64,000 bases of DNA from Pseudomonadota bacterium (GTDB taxonomy: Bacteria; Desulfobacterota; Desulfobulbia; Desulfobulbales; SURF-16): assembly GCA_018816555.1 (NCBI GenBank), contig JAHIVT010000086.1, forward strand, positions 115,310 to 179,309. The letters run 5' to 3'. Positions within the stretch are counted from its first letter, which is position 1. Each line of letters opens with the position of its first letter. Below are positions 51,663-59,779 of this stretch, piece after piece. The notes beneath the pieces were generated by a model, which saw only the letters and a list, made by a program, of their open reading frames with translations, was not told where the DNA came from and made no database searches. Both the position numbers and the translations under genes were made by a program.

Positions 51663-52570
51663 TTAGTACAAGGATAATGAAATAATGGCCGGTACTATCT
51701 ACAACAAATCGACAAGGGAGTTATTTAAGGAGTTCATTGATTCGTTCGTGCCTCCTCCGGCAAAAGGACTTGGCCTTATCGAGAGAAAAGCACTTGCTGA
51801 GGGTGGTCACTTCACGAGGCAAGAAATTCTTGCTTGGTTCCAAGAGCACTACCCCAAACTCAAACGTGGTACTGTCAATGCACACCTTATCGTAATGTCA
51901 ACAAATGCACCAAGTCGTGTTCATCATAACCTTCGGCCAAATGGAGCAGACGATCTTCTGTTCCAAATTGATGGAAAGAACTTTCGACTTTATGTGAAAA
52001 ATTCTGACCCTGCACCAATTTATCGACAAGATACAGAACTACAAACAGAAGAGGATACTGACGACAGCGAAACAAACTGTGGAGAAGCACATGAGTTTGC
52101 ATATGAGCGTGATTTGAAGAATTTTCTTGCTCATAATTTACAAGTCATTAGTCCATCTCTCTCCTTATATAAAGACGGAGATATCACTGGTGTGGAGTTT
52201 CCCGTTGGTGGAAGATACATTGATATCCTGGCCGTCAATAACCGGCAGGATCTACTTGTTATAGAACTTAAAGTGTCAAAAGGATATGACAGAGCAATTG
52301 GGCAACTTTTGCGATATATGGCGTGGATCGAAAAGAACCTTGCAGAACCAGATCAGAGAGTAAAAGGGATGATTATCGCTCGAAGCATTTCAGACGATCT
52401 TCGCTTGGCGACCTCACGAGTGAAAGATGTTGAGCTGTTCGAATACGAGCTCTCTATCTCCCTAAAGAAAATTGAAAACTGAAAAGTGCTAACCAGGCGC
52501 TTGAGTGGATGCGAAGAACTTCGGCGGCGCTGTCGCGGCTAAGTTCGGTGGCGCACCACTCAGCTTAACG
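51663..52570 (+). mobile_element. putative integron gene cassette with the NucS-like gene
   Basis: The cassette would run from after the G of GTTAGTA (51662) to the G of GTTAGGC (52570). It contains one gene in the usual orientation with short flanks (22 nt before the ATG) and a terminal attC. This fits cassette organisation. The boundary at 51662 has no complete attC behind it, since a MITE sits there. Confidence 0.5.
51685..52482 (+). CDS. NucS/DUF91-like nuclease (265 aa)
   Basis: The C-terminal half has a PD-(D/E)XK-type core: GGRYIDILAVNNRQD then LLVIELKVSKGYDRAIGQLL (near residues 175-210), typical of endonuclease NucS C-terminal (DUF91) proteins. The N-terminal 110 residues (TRELFKEFIDSFVPP; GHFTRQEILAWFQEHYPKLK; TVNAHLIVMSTNAPS) form a winged-helix-like domain. 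It probably cuts DNA at mismatches or in a defence setting. AT-richer than the flanking genes. It begins 17 nt after a GTTAG core and ends 3 nt before an attC-like hairpin, as a cassette gene would. Confidence 0.75.
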   Translation: MAGTIYNKSTRELFKEFIDSFVPPPAKGLGLIERKALAEGGHFTRQEILAWFQEHYPKLKRGTVNAHLIVMSTNAPSRVHHNLRPNGADDLLFQIDGKNFRLYVKNSDPAPIYRQDTELQTEEDTDDSETNCGEAHEFAYERDLKNFLAHNLQVISPSLSLYKDGDITGVEFPVGGRYIDILAVNNRQDLLVIELKVSKGYDRAIGQLLRYMAWIEKNLAEPDQRVKGMIIARSISDDLRLATSRVKDVELFEYELSISLKKIEN

Positions 52571-52576
52571 TTAGGC
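52486..52576 (+). mobile_element. attC-like recombination site
   Basis: A 91-base imperfect inverted repeat. The left core gtgctaac (52486-52493) faces the right core gttaggc (52570-52576). The inner arms gcttgagtgg (52499-52508) and ccactcagc (52556-52564) pair over nine bases with one unpaired T, the extrahelical-base arrangement characteristic of attC. The loop carries gaactt and aagttc, extending the hairpin. It starts 3 nt after the NucS-like stop. Length lies within the range known for attC sites. Confidence 0.7.
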
Positions 52577-52596
52577 CTAACAGGGAGGGTTTGAAG

Positions 52597-53265
52597 ATGG
52601 AATTGAAAGATAATGAGTTTCAAACGTTGCAGCTTAGAGTCAACCAAATTTCATCAGAATTGGAAAAGCAACATGCAATTCGTGCTGTAAATACTAAATG
52701 GATGCTCATAGTTGGCGCGGTAATACTTGCAGCGCTTGGATATACGAGCATTTTTCAGTTGCCGAGGGAGGCGGCAAAAGCGGCTATGGAAAAAATCGGA
52801 CCGGAAGTCATCGAAAAGGCAAATAAAACCATGGCTAACCTAGGACAGTACGATGTTGAAGCGAAGAGTATTCTTGACCGCCTCAGAGACAGTTCAGCAA
52901 CCACAATTCAGCCGGATACGCTCGCATTCTTTGATAGAGATGTTTGCCCAGAGGGTTGGGAAGAATTCAAAGAAGGGTCTGGGCGGTTCCTTATTGCTGC
53001 AGGAAGCGGTTATCCCTTTGGGACGATAGGAGGCAAAGAAAAGGTCTCTCTGTCGCTGGAAGAGATGCCGTCACATGATCATAAGAATCCGGTATATAAA
53101 TATGGGAAAATGACACCCGAACTAATGACTTATGAGGCACTACAAGGCGGTGATAAAAAAGGTAATTATACCGATAATCCCAGGCCAACAGCCAAAAGTG
53201 GAGAAGGAAAGCCGCATGAGAATATGCCACCTTTTCTGGCCCTCACGCTGTGTCGAAAGCAGTAG
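52597..53265 (+). CDS. membrane-anchored protein with phage tail-collar-like domain
   Basis: 222 aa from the ATG at 52597, with gggagggtt as ribosome-binding site. A short coiled coil is followed by one membrane helix (WMLIVGAVILAALGYTSIFQ). A helical stalk leads to a C-terminal module like phage tail-collar proteins: FFDRDVCPEGWEEFKEGSGR, FGTIGGKEKVSLSLEEMPSH then DHK, and HENMPPFLALTLCRKQ. Tail-collar folds normally form receptor-binding tips of tail fibres; here the module is tethered to the membrane. It begins 21 nt after the attC core. Confidence 0.7.
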   Translation: MELKDNEFQTLQLRVNQISSELEKQHAIRAVNTKWMLIVGAVILAALGYTSIFQLPREAAKAAMEKIGPEVIEKANKTMANLGQYDVEAKSILDRLRDSSATTIQPDTLAFFDRDVCPEGWEEFKEGSGRFLIAAGSGYPFGTIGGKEKVSLSLEEMPSHDHKNPVYKYGKMTPELMTYEALQGGDKKGNYTDNPRPTAKSGEGKPHENMPPFLALTLCRKQ

Positions 53266-53562
53266 GTCGCATGATCAACATGGTTGAGAAAATTAAGGCC
53301 AACCACAGCCTCCACCGGACTTTGCACCACGGGTCAGCGCCGCATTATCTAAAGATGAAATGGAACTCACCTCACCCACGGCCGCTCTTTGACGAATTAC
53401 TCCCTTGAACCCCCTCTTACTCCTGTGTTCAGTGCCATACCAGGCAAGAAGTAATTTTTAGTTTTCTATATTACTTTCAAAGTAATAATAATTTTTCTCA
53501 AATAGTTGAAGTTTTGTTTGGGATGATTATATTCTTATCAGAAACAATAACTTTTATCAATA
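53266..53562. other. intergenic stretch after the tail-collar gene
   Basis: No convincing gene. A segment at 53310-53350 (ccaaccacagcctccaccgg .. gggtcagcgccgcattatct) has the flavour of a decayed attC right side but I could not pair it with a left arm. A 17-codon frame follows at 53355 and is probably not a gene. Confidence 0.3.
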
Positions 53563-53721
53563 ATGATCCTAGCCTCACTGGTTGTAATAAAGGGAGGTGG
53601 TAATCTGTTTGATATTGAAAGTAGTAGCAGAAAATTGGCAAGAGACGAGGACGGATTCTTTCTGCATTCAGAAGACTGGAATGAAAAGGTAGTAGAAATT
53701 CTTGCTGATGATAAGGGATGA
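53563..53721 (+). pseudogene. DsrC/TusE-like N-terminal fragment (52 aa)
   Basis: The frame reads MILASLVVIKGGGNLFDIES and then LARDEDGFFLHSEDWNEKVV and EILADDKG, stop. The segment DEDGFF....DWNEKVVEILA matches the start of DsrC/TusE proteins (vDEdGfL...DWneevAeaLA). The rest of the family (about 60 residues with HW and the C-terminal Cys arm) is missing after the stop. A strong agggaggtgg site lies in front of the DsrC-like part. Full-length DsrC carries sulfur in dissimilatory sulfur metabolism. Remnant or a truncated paralogue. Confidence 0.55.
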
Positions 53722-53810
53722 GGGGAATTTTCTCCTGTCTGCACATTGAGGCAGCATAAGGCCAATGGCAGGACATCATCCTGAAAACGAAGTAAAAAAT
53801 GAGGTGTACC

Positions 53811-54137
53811 ATGAAAACATCAAAAAAAATGCTAATCAACTTAGTTGCAATTTCTCTCACAACCTTTTTCGCAGGTTCCGCAATGGCCGCCGGAAATATC
53901 CATTTTTTTTCCGAATATCTCGGAGGCGTTACGACCTCACAGGAAGAGGCAGCAGTGATTGCCGCTGATCGAGAGATCCAGAGGGCACCAGTGGTTATCA
54001 GTTCCACTGCTGGCAATGAATTAACATATTCTTCCGAATATATGGGAGGTTTTACAACACTCGGCCTGGAAGCACGAACCGCGGAAAAGGACCGGGAAGT
54101 AATGGCTAAACCGGCTATGGTTTCTCATCGTTACTAG
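53811..54137 (+). CDS. small secreted protein with two internal repeats (108 aa)
   Basis: The ATG at 53811 follows gaggtg. A signal peptide (KKMLINLVAISLTTFFAGS) ends near AMAAGN. Two imperfect repeats of about 30 residues follow: FFSEYLGGVTTSQEEAAVI, with ADREIQRAPVV, and YSSEYMGGFTTLGLEARTA, with EKDREVMAKPAMV. The common S-E-Y-[LM]-G-G-[VF]-T-T core suggests a duplicated structural unit. I do not recognise the family. Probably exported to the periplasm. Confidence 0.65.
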   Translation: MKTSKKMLINLVAISLTTFFAGSAMAAGNIHFFSEYLGGVTTSQEEAAVIAADREIQRAPVVISSTAGNELTYSSEYMGGFTTLGLEARTAEKDREVMAKPAMVSHRY

Positions 54138-54630
54138 CCCGGTGAGATCGTCAAAATAGCTCCTACACATAAAAGACAAGATCAGCACAAAGTGACGTGA
54201 ACCGTGCATAAGTGCTGATGTAATCTGACGCCGTCGCCAGAATAAGGATGTAAGTGTTTCCGCAGAGTTATGACCATCCGCCAATTATCGATGTGCCCAA
54301 AATCAATTTGCCTCCCAATGTATAGACATTCCCTGCCAAAATAGATGTGACGCAGATCAATCTTCCTTCTCAGGCCTTCATGTCTGTTCCCTGAGCAGAT
54401 ACTGCAAAGCCGGTTTCTTTCCCGCTTCAGCCCTGAAAATTCTCAAGACCATGGGGACTTTTCCCATGAGGACAAACGGTGCGAATTGCACCGCCGCCTA
54501 GCTAATGATTGACAGTGCCGGTTCTGCTGCGATAGCATTACTTTCATGGCATAAAACAAGAGCGGGTATTGCTTCATTACCCGCTACTTCACGGTAATCA
54601 GATCCAAAGAAAGCAAATAAGGACCCAGCC
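54138..54630. other. 493-bp intergenic region before the DUF2157 operon
   Basis: No convincing gene. Hairpins are present: catggg..cccatg near 54450, ggtgcgaattgcacc near 54480 and agcgggta-ttgcttca-tacccgct near 54560. The last, without a T-run, sits about 45 nt before the operon start and could be a weak attenuator. Confidence 0.35.
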
Positions 54631-55605
54631 ATGGCCTCACCCCGCAGCCAGTTCATTGAACTTATCGAGCAAGGCGCCATTCCGGTGGAGAAGATCGGCG
54701 ATGCCCTCAAGGCGGCGAAAATTACCCCCGACGCCAGGGCCTGGCGAACTTTTATTGATCATCTCCTGCTCTGGTTGGGTGGTCTGGCCCTGGCCTTTGC
54801 TCTGATGTTCTTTGTCGCCTACAACTGGAACGACATCGGACGTTTTGCCAAATTCGGGGCGGTGGAGGGACTGGTGGTCCTGGCCATTGTTGCTTACTGT
54901 AGGTTTGCTGAACATGCGGTGGCCGGCAAGGTGTCGTTACTCGTTGCAACCATCTGTCTTGGCGTATTGCTGGCCCTCTTTGGCCAGACCTACCAGACCG
55001 GCGCCGATCCCTGGCAGTTGTTTTTTACCTGGGCCATGCTGATGCTGCCCTGGGCGATTATCGGCCGCTTCCCCGCCATCTGGATCCTTTGGGTCGCTCT
55101 CATCAACACCTCCATTGTCCTCTATTACCAGACCTTCCGGGGTATATTCGGCTTTATGTACGATGATGAGACCGGCATGCTGTGGCTGCTGTTCATTTTT
55201 AACACCCTGCTCCTTGTTGCCTGGGAATTTCTGGCGGCCAAGGCCTGGCAGTGGCTGGCGGAACGCTGGGCCCCGCGCCTGCTGGCCATTGGCAGCGGCG
55301 TTCCCCTGACCTGGCTGGTCCTGCACTCCATCTTTACCCACGGCGAGACCAGCTTTCTGCCAGGACTTGCCTGGGTGACATGGCTGGCAGTCATGTATTT
55401 TATCTATCGCAGGGTGACGCCTGATCTTTTCATGCTGGCCGGCTGCTGTTTGTCCGTCATAACGGTATCAATATCATTTTTCGGCGAGCACCTGCTGCAA
55501 AGGAATTCCTCCGGCGGTTTCCTCTTTCTCTCTCTGCTGGTCATCGGCATGGGCGCTGGATCGGCTTTCTGGCTTAAAACCGTGCATCAGGAGTTGCAGT
55601 CATGA
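54631..55605 (+). CDS. DUF2157 membrane protein
   Basis: 324 aa. A soluble N-terminal segment (RSQFIELIEQGAIPVEKIGD) is followed by about eight membrane helices with the DUF2157 signature: LGGLALAFALMFFVAYNWND, then LFGQTYQTGADPWQLFFTWA with MLMLPWAI, and KAWQWLAERWAPRLLAIGSG. The family is of unknown function and is almost always found with DUF4401 and GDYXXLXY proteins, both of which follow. Its stop overlaps the next start by 4 nt. Confidence 0.87.
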   Translation: MASPRSQFIELIEQGAIPVEKIGDALKAAKITPDARAWRTFIDHLLLWLGGLALAFALMFFVAYNWNDIGRFAKFGAVEGLVVLAIVAYCRFAEHAVAGKVSLLVATICLGVLLALFGQTYQTGADPWQLFFTWAMLMLPWAIIGRFPAIWILWVALINTSIVLYYQTFRGIFGFMYDDETGMLWLLFIFNTLLLVAWEFLAAKAWQWLAERWAPRLLAIGSGVPLTWLVLHSIFTHGETSFLPGLAWVTWLAVMYFIYRRVTPDLFMLAGCCLSVITVSISFFGEHLLQRNSSGGFLFLSLLVIGMGAGSAFWLKTVHQELQS

Positions 55606-56672
55606 GCCGGCAAACCGAGCAGATGTGGGCGGCGCTGCTGCAGGCCGGCCTGGTTCAGGGGGCGTCGTCTGCAACCGGAAAGTCGGAGTCCCCCTGGTAT
55701 GTGAAAGTGCTGCTGGCTCTTTCCGGCTGGTTCGCCGCGTTTTTCCTGCTTGGTTTTATCGGCATGGCTTTTGAGTCCGTCTTTAGAAACAGCACCGCAT
55801 CCTTCATCCTCGGCGGGGCGATGATCGGCGGGGCTTTTGCCATCCTGCGCATCCCCAAAAATGAGTTCGTCGAGCACCTGGCCCTGGCCGTAAGCCTGGC
55901 AGGACAGTTTCTGGTCGTGGTTGCCCTCTTCAAGATTGCCGGGCATCACGGGCACATCGGCTGGCTGCTGGTGGTTTTGCTGCAGGCGCCCCTGGCCGTG
56001 GTCATGCCCAATTTTGTCCACCGGGTCTTTTCCGCATTTATTGCGGCCTTCTCGTTGAACATGTTCCTGGGTTTCCAGGGCTGGCCGAATCTCGTCGACG
56101 GCCTGATCATGCTCCTGGCTGCCTGGTGCTGGCTCAACGAATTCCGCTATCCCCAGCAGATGCAAAGAATTCGGGCCATCGGCTATGGCCTGGTGCTGGC
56201 CCTGATTGTGCTGAAAGGGATGGCATTGCTTGGATCGCAAATGACGGAGTGGTTTTTTTCCGGGAAGCAGGCGGAGTTATGGATCAAACCCTACATTGGG
56301 GAAGTGCTTACCGGGCTGGTCGTGCTGTACGTGGTCTGGCAGTTATTGGAACGGCATGGCCAGGGGATTTCCGGAAGCATTTCGGTGCCGGCCCTGGTGG
56401 CCGCCTTGCTGGTCAGTACCCTTTCAGTGGAGGTCACGGGCCTTACCGCGGGGCTGGTGATCATGCTCTTGGGTTTTAGCGGCGCCAATCGCGTGCTTCT
56501 GGGTTTAGGCATTGGGGCACTGCTTATTTATATCTCATCTTACTATTACCTGCTTGATGTCACCCTGCTGGTCAAGTCCGGGACCCTGCTTGCCGCCGGG
56601 GTGGCGCTGCTTGGAATGCGCTGGTTGCTGGTAACCATGCTGCCGAAGGACCGGGAGGTGGACCATGTCTAA
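55602..56672 (+). CDS. DUF4401 membrane protein
   Basis: 356 aa. About ten membrane helices. The family start (MSRQTEQMWAALLQAGLVQG with W..LL.LSGWFAAFFLLGFIG) and the end (ALLIYISSYYYLLDVTLLVK, then GTLLAAGVALLGMRW) match DUF4401. Unknown function, middle gene of the DUF2157/DUF4401/GDYXXLXY operon. Overlaps both neighbours by 4-8 nt, so strong translational coupling is expected. Confidence 0.86.
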   Translation: MSRQTEQMWAALLQAGLVQGASSATGKSESPWYVKVLLALSGWFAAFFLLGFIGMAFESVFRNSTASFILGGAMIGGAFAILRIPKNEFVEHLALAVSLAGQFLVVVALFKIAGHHGHIGWLLVVLLQAPLAVVMPNFVHRVFSAFIAAFSLNMFLGFQGWPNLVDGLIMLLAAWCWLNEFRYPQQMQRIRAIGYGLVLALIVLKGMALLGSQMTEWFFSGKQAELWIKPYIGEVLTGLVVLYVVWQLLERHGQGISGSISVPALVAALLVSTLSVEVTGLTAGLVIMLLGFSGANRVLLGLGIGALLIYISSYYYLLDVTLLVKSGTLLAAGVALLGMRWLLVTMLPKDREVDHV

Positions 56673-57192
56673 GAAAATTGCTCTCGTTTCTCTGGTGATT
56701 ATCCTGGTCTTGGTGAACTGGTCCATTGCCGGCAAGGAAAAACAACTGACCAGCGGAAAAGTCGTCTATCTTCATCTCGCACCCGTGGACCCGCGCTCTC
56801 TCATGCAGGGTGACTACATGGCCCTGGGTTTCCGGCTGGCCGATGAAGTGTATAAGGCCTTGCCCAAGACCGAGGATGCCAAACGGTGGGGCCATGGTGT
56901 GGCCTCGTCGGACGGTTATGTGGTGGTGAGTCTTGATAAACGTGGTATCGGTTCTTTCAAGGGCCTTTGTAAAGACCAGGTTTTGTCTGGGGATGATATG
57001 AAGATGCGCTACCGGGTGCGTAATGGTGCGGTCAAGTTTGCCACCAATGCCTATTTCTTTCAGGAAGGCCAGGGAGAATACTATCAACCGGCCCGTTATG
57101 GACAATTCCGGGTGGATGACAGGGGAGAGGTGCTGCTGGTGGCCCTGTATGACAAGGACCTGAAGAGGCTTATGCCGGACGGTAAAGAATAA
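56665..57192 (+). CDS. GDYXXLXY-domain protein
   Basis: 175 aa. One N-terminal membrane helix (IALVSLVIILVLVNWSIAGK) with a periplasmic domain holding the defining motif LMQGDYMALGFRL, then VVVSLDKRG and MRYRVRNGAVKFATNAYFFQ. It is the third component of a conserved three-gene membrane system of unknown function, and may be its extracytoplasmic part. Confidence 0.86.
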   Translation: MSKKIALVSLVIILVLVNWSIAGKEKQLTSGKVVYLHLAPVDPRSLMQGDYMALGFRLADEVYKALPKTEDAKRWGHGVASSDGYVVVSLDKRGIGSFKGLCKDQVLSGDDMKMRYRVRNGAVKFATNAYFFQEGQGEYYQPARYGQFRVDDRGEVLLVALYDKDLKRLMPDGKE

Positions 57193-57431
57193 TCAAAAGC
57201 GCGTATTTAAAATCTGTTTACCCATCCATGCAACATGTTCATTTCGCGGGATTTTTTTTCCATGCATATGGGGTAGCAATGACATGGGAATTCCGTGGCC
57301 GCCATTCTTAATCATTGACACCCTAAAGGGAAAATAGGTATTTGTCCTGTAAATTGCGGACAGAGATCGTCCAACGGCCAAGCCGGCCATCCGGAAGAAA
57401 AAAATGTTTTTCAAGGAAGCCTGAATAAAAA

Positions 57432-57854
57432 ATGACGAAAAAATCCATACCAACGCCGATCTGTTCAACCTGTGGGGTGCCCGGCGGCACAAGCTTTACA
57501 AGCGGCGAAACCTTCTATGTCTGCCCGAATTGCGGTACGGAAATGAAATATCTGCACTCTGGGGGGATGTTGTTTGCCGGCGGCAGTGAAGTGAAAAAAA
57601 ATAATGGCTGGATAACGACCTTTTCCATGTTCAGCTCGGAACTCTCTACCGGTCGGGTAATGATCGGAGCTGGGGTTCTGATCCTGGTGTTGACCATTTC
57701 TTTTTTATTTCTTCAGAAAACAGGGGTTGAAAATGCCTTGTGGTGTGCAGGAGCAGGCATTGTCCCGATCATCCTCGGCGCAAGAAAATCTATGAAGCAG
57801 AAGAAAAAAATGCAGATAGTCAGAGAAGATTATCCCTACTGGAAGAAAAATTAA
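57432..57854 (+). CDS. zinc-ribbon membrane protein (140 aa)
   Basis: An N-terminal zinc ribbon, CSTCGVPGGTSFTSGE..YVCPNC, precedes two hydrophobic helices (RVMIGAGVLILVLTISFLFL and NALWCAGAGIVPIILGA) and a Lys-rich tail. I do not recognise it. The similar domain plan in the next gene suggests they belong together. No strong ribosome-binding site. Confidence 0.6.
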   Translation: MTKKSIPTPICSTCGVPGGTSFTSGETFYVCPNCGTEMKYLHSGGMLFAGGSEVKKNNGWITTFSMFSSELSTGRVMIGAGVLILVLTISFLFLQKTGVENALWCAGAGIVPIILGARKSMKQKKKMQIVREDYPYWKKN

Positions 57855-57921
57855 ATCTGTATCCCGGTCTTAAGTTAACGCCATTGAGTGAAAAATATAA
57901 AATTACTCCCTTTTTGCTATT

Positions 57922-59346
57922 ATGCCTTGGAAATGCCCGGAATGCGATTCTGTCAATATTGATGACGACATTACGATATGCAATTGCGGTTATAGAATTG
58001 ACAGCGGCAAAGCAGAAATTATAGCAGAACCCAGCCCTGAAGTAGAAGAGAACTGGGAAAAGGTGGCATATGCCTTTACCAGCCTTTTGATCCCGATATT
58101 TTTTGCTTTTTCAGTATTTATGGGCGTAATGTCCGGGTTTCTTTCCATCATTTATACGGCGGCTTTTATTTGTTTATGCGTGGCCGTTTTATGCCTGAGG
58201 ACAATCAGGGGAAAAAAGAGCTCGGTCAGGGTGAGACAACTGGCCTATCTGGGAGGGGCCGTAAATTCCGCCTGTGTGCTGTTTTTTTTGTCCGGTTGCT
58301 CATTTACCCATGAATATGGGCCATATCAAGGGAAGGTGATCGATAAGGAAACCGGACAACCCATTGCAGGAGCTGTCCTCACCATGAGAGTTTATACTAC
58401 TACTCCGACTGCCGGCGGTCCTTTTGCCAGTTTTGCCTATGCGGCAGAGACGATAACCAATGAAGATGGTGAATTCTCCGTGCCGGCACATCGCTTGAAG
58501 AAACTCAGCCCCTGGACCCGTTGGCATAATGAAGATATCCTTATTTTTAAACCCGGTTACGCCTGTTATCCCGGCAAGGATTCCGAGCCGGATCTTTTTC
58601 CAAGCCGCACCCTGCCGGCAAACCAATTTGTGACAATCAAGCTTCCCAAGTTAAAAAATCTCGAAGAACGAAAAAAAAACCTCCCCTGCCTGGATAGAGC
58701 AGAAGACCATTTGTATATTTTCAGCAGGTATTATGACGAGCAGAGAATGGAACTGGGTTATGAGGCTTGCAAGTTGGAGAATTATTATCGTCATAAAGGA
58801 TTAATAGGTTTAAAGCAAAAAACAATCCTGGATTATCCCAAACCTGAGAAAAAGATCACTGCGAAATTTATTTCTCGGTATCCTCCTCCCTTACTGGGCA
58901 GTAACGGAGTTATTTTTGAGCAGTCGGAGAAGAGTCAGCAAAGAAATTATGGCGGCCGGCAAATTGTCATACCTCCCAGCCCCCCTGCGGATAAAGTTTA
59001 CCTGGTCAAATATCAGAACGATGAGATGCAGGCGGAGTTGATCGACAAATTACAGCGGGAAGAAAGAGAATTTCAGCTTGAAGATGGCAGCGTTGTCATT
59101 CCAGAAAAAGATAGGCCTGCGATAGATAGGATAATAGAAGGGATAGACAATAAGTCCCATATGTTGTTTTTGGATAAAGAAAAAAAAGATATCTTCGTCA
59201 ACCTGCTCCGGGCAAACAATATTCCTTATATTCTGCGCACCGTTCCAGATGTAATCGGTTATGACGTAATATGGGATTACGCGGATAACGACAAAGCGGA
59301 ATTGCTGAAACTGCAGTTTTTCAAGAAAATATTACTTATGAACTAA
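57922..59346 (+). CDS. zinc-ribbon membrane protein with carboxypeptidase-regulatory-like domain (474 aa)
   Basis: It begins with a zinc ribbon, MPWKCPECDSVNID..ITICNCGYR. Two or three membrane helices follow (residues about 45-120), the last ending in FFLSGCSF, a lipobox-like site but internal. A CarboxypepD_reg-like beta domain comes next: GKVIDKETGQPIAGAVLTMR then ITNEDGEFSVPAHRLKK. The remaining 250 residues are mostly charged and unrecognised (KNLEERKKNLPCLDRAEDHL). The external domain may bind a surface or secreted partner. Function unknown. Confidence 0.6.
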   Translation: MPWKCPECDSVNIDDDITICNCGYRIDSGKAEIIAEPSPEVEENWEKVAYAFTSLLIPIFFAFSVFMGVMSGFLSIIYTAAFICLCVAVLCLRTIRGKKSSVRVRQLAYLGGAVNSACVLFFLSGCSFTHEYGPYQGKVIDKETGQPIAGAVLTMRVYTTTPTAGGPFASFAYAAETITNEDGEFSVPAHRLKKLSPWTRWHNEDILIFKPGYACYPGKDSEPDLFPSRTLPANQFVTIKLPKLKNLEERKKNLPCLDRAEDHLYIFSRYYDEQRMELGYEACKLENYYRHKGLIGLKQKTILDYPKPEKKITAKFISRYPPPLLGSNGVIFEQSEKSQQRNYGGRQIVIPPSPPADKVYLVKYQNDEMQAELIDKLQREEREFQLEDGSVVIPEKDRPAIDRIIEGIDNKSHMLFLDKEKKDIFVNLLRANNIPYILRTVPDVIGYDVIWDYADNDKAELLKLQFFKKILLMN

Positions 59347-59779
59347 TGCCGTTGACTTAAGGCTTTTCTCCCGTTTCAGTAGCGATTAAACGTCATTCCG
59401 GCGAAGGCCACCCGATTTTCCCTTTAGGGAATTTTGAATAATTGTCTTTTCGCCCGATCGCTGTGTCACAGCAAAAATAAAAAATGCTCACATATACCTA
59501 ATATGCGGAGTTTATATCCCTTATTGGGATGCTCACTGTTTCTTGATCTCAAACGAAAATTCTCATTATTCAAGGCACCCTTATATCATTTCAGTGGAAT
59601 AAAGTTATGGATGACGTCTGCGCAAGGAGTATTTTTGCGAATTACCAATACATTTCTTCTCAGGATGATGTTTTTTTTGTAATGTCATTGATAGGCATTT
59701 GAATTCCGTGCCCTTGGTAAACCAGAATTATTTTGCCCCACCTACTGAACCGTCTTTTAATGCGGGCTAACCCTTCTCT
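59347..59779. other. 433-bp intergenic region before the C39/RimK/GCS2 operon
   Basis: AT-rich. An 82-codon frame exists at 59434-59682 but looks like chance. A partial cattcc motif (cgtcattccggcgaaggcc) occurs at 59392. No clear promoter or terminator could be assigned. Confidence 0.3.

Noticed and set aside
53310..53350. Second attC after the tail-collar gene
   Set aside because: The right side looks plausible, but no left arm could be paired and the core is gcattat rather than gttrrry.
53498..54016. 172-codon minus-strand frame over the DsrC-like fragment and the repeat protein
   Set aside because: The plus strand has a signal peptide, ribosome-binding site and internal repeats; the minus frame has none.
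54460..54540. cyclic di-GMP (GEMM) riboswitch
   Set aside because: A gacaaacggtgcgaattgc stretch recalls it, but the conserved tetraloop receptor and P1 arrangement are missing.
59434..59682. 82-codon frame in the 433-bp gap
   Set aside because: No ribosome-binding site, odd composition and no recognisable pattern.
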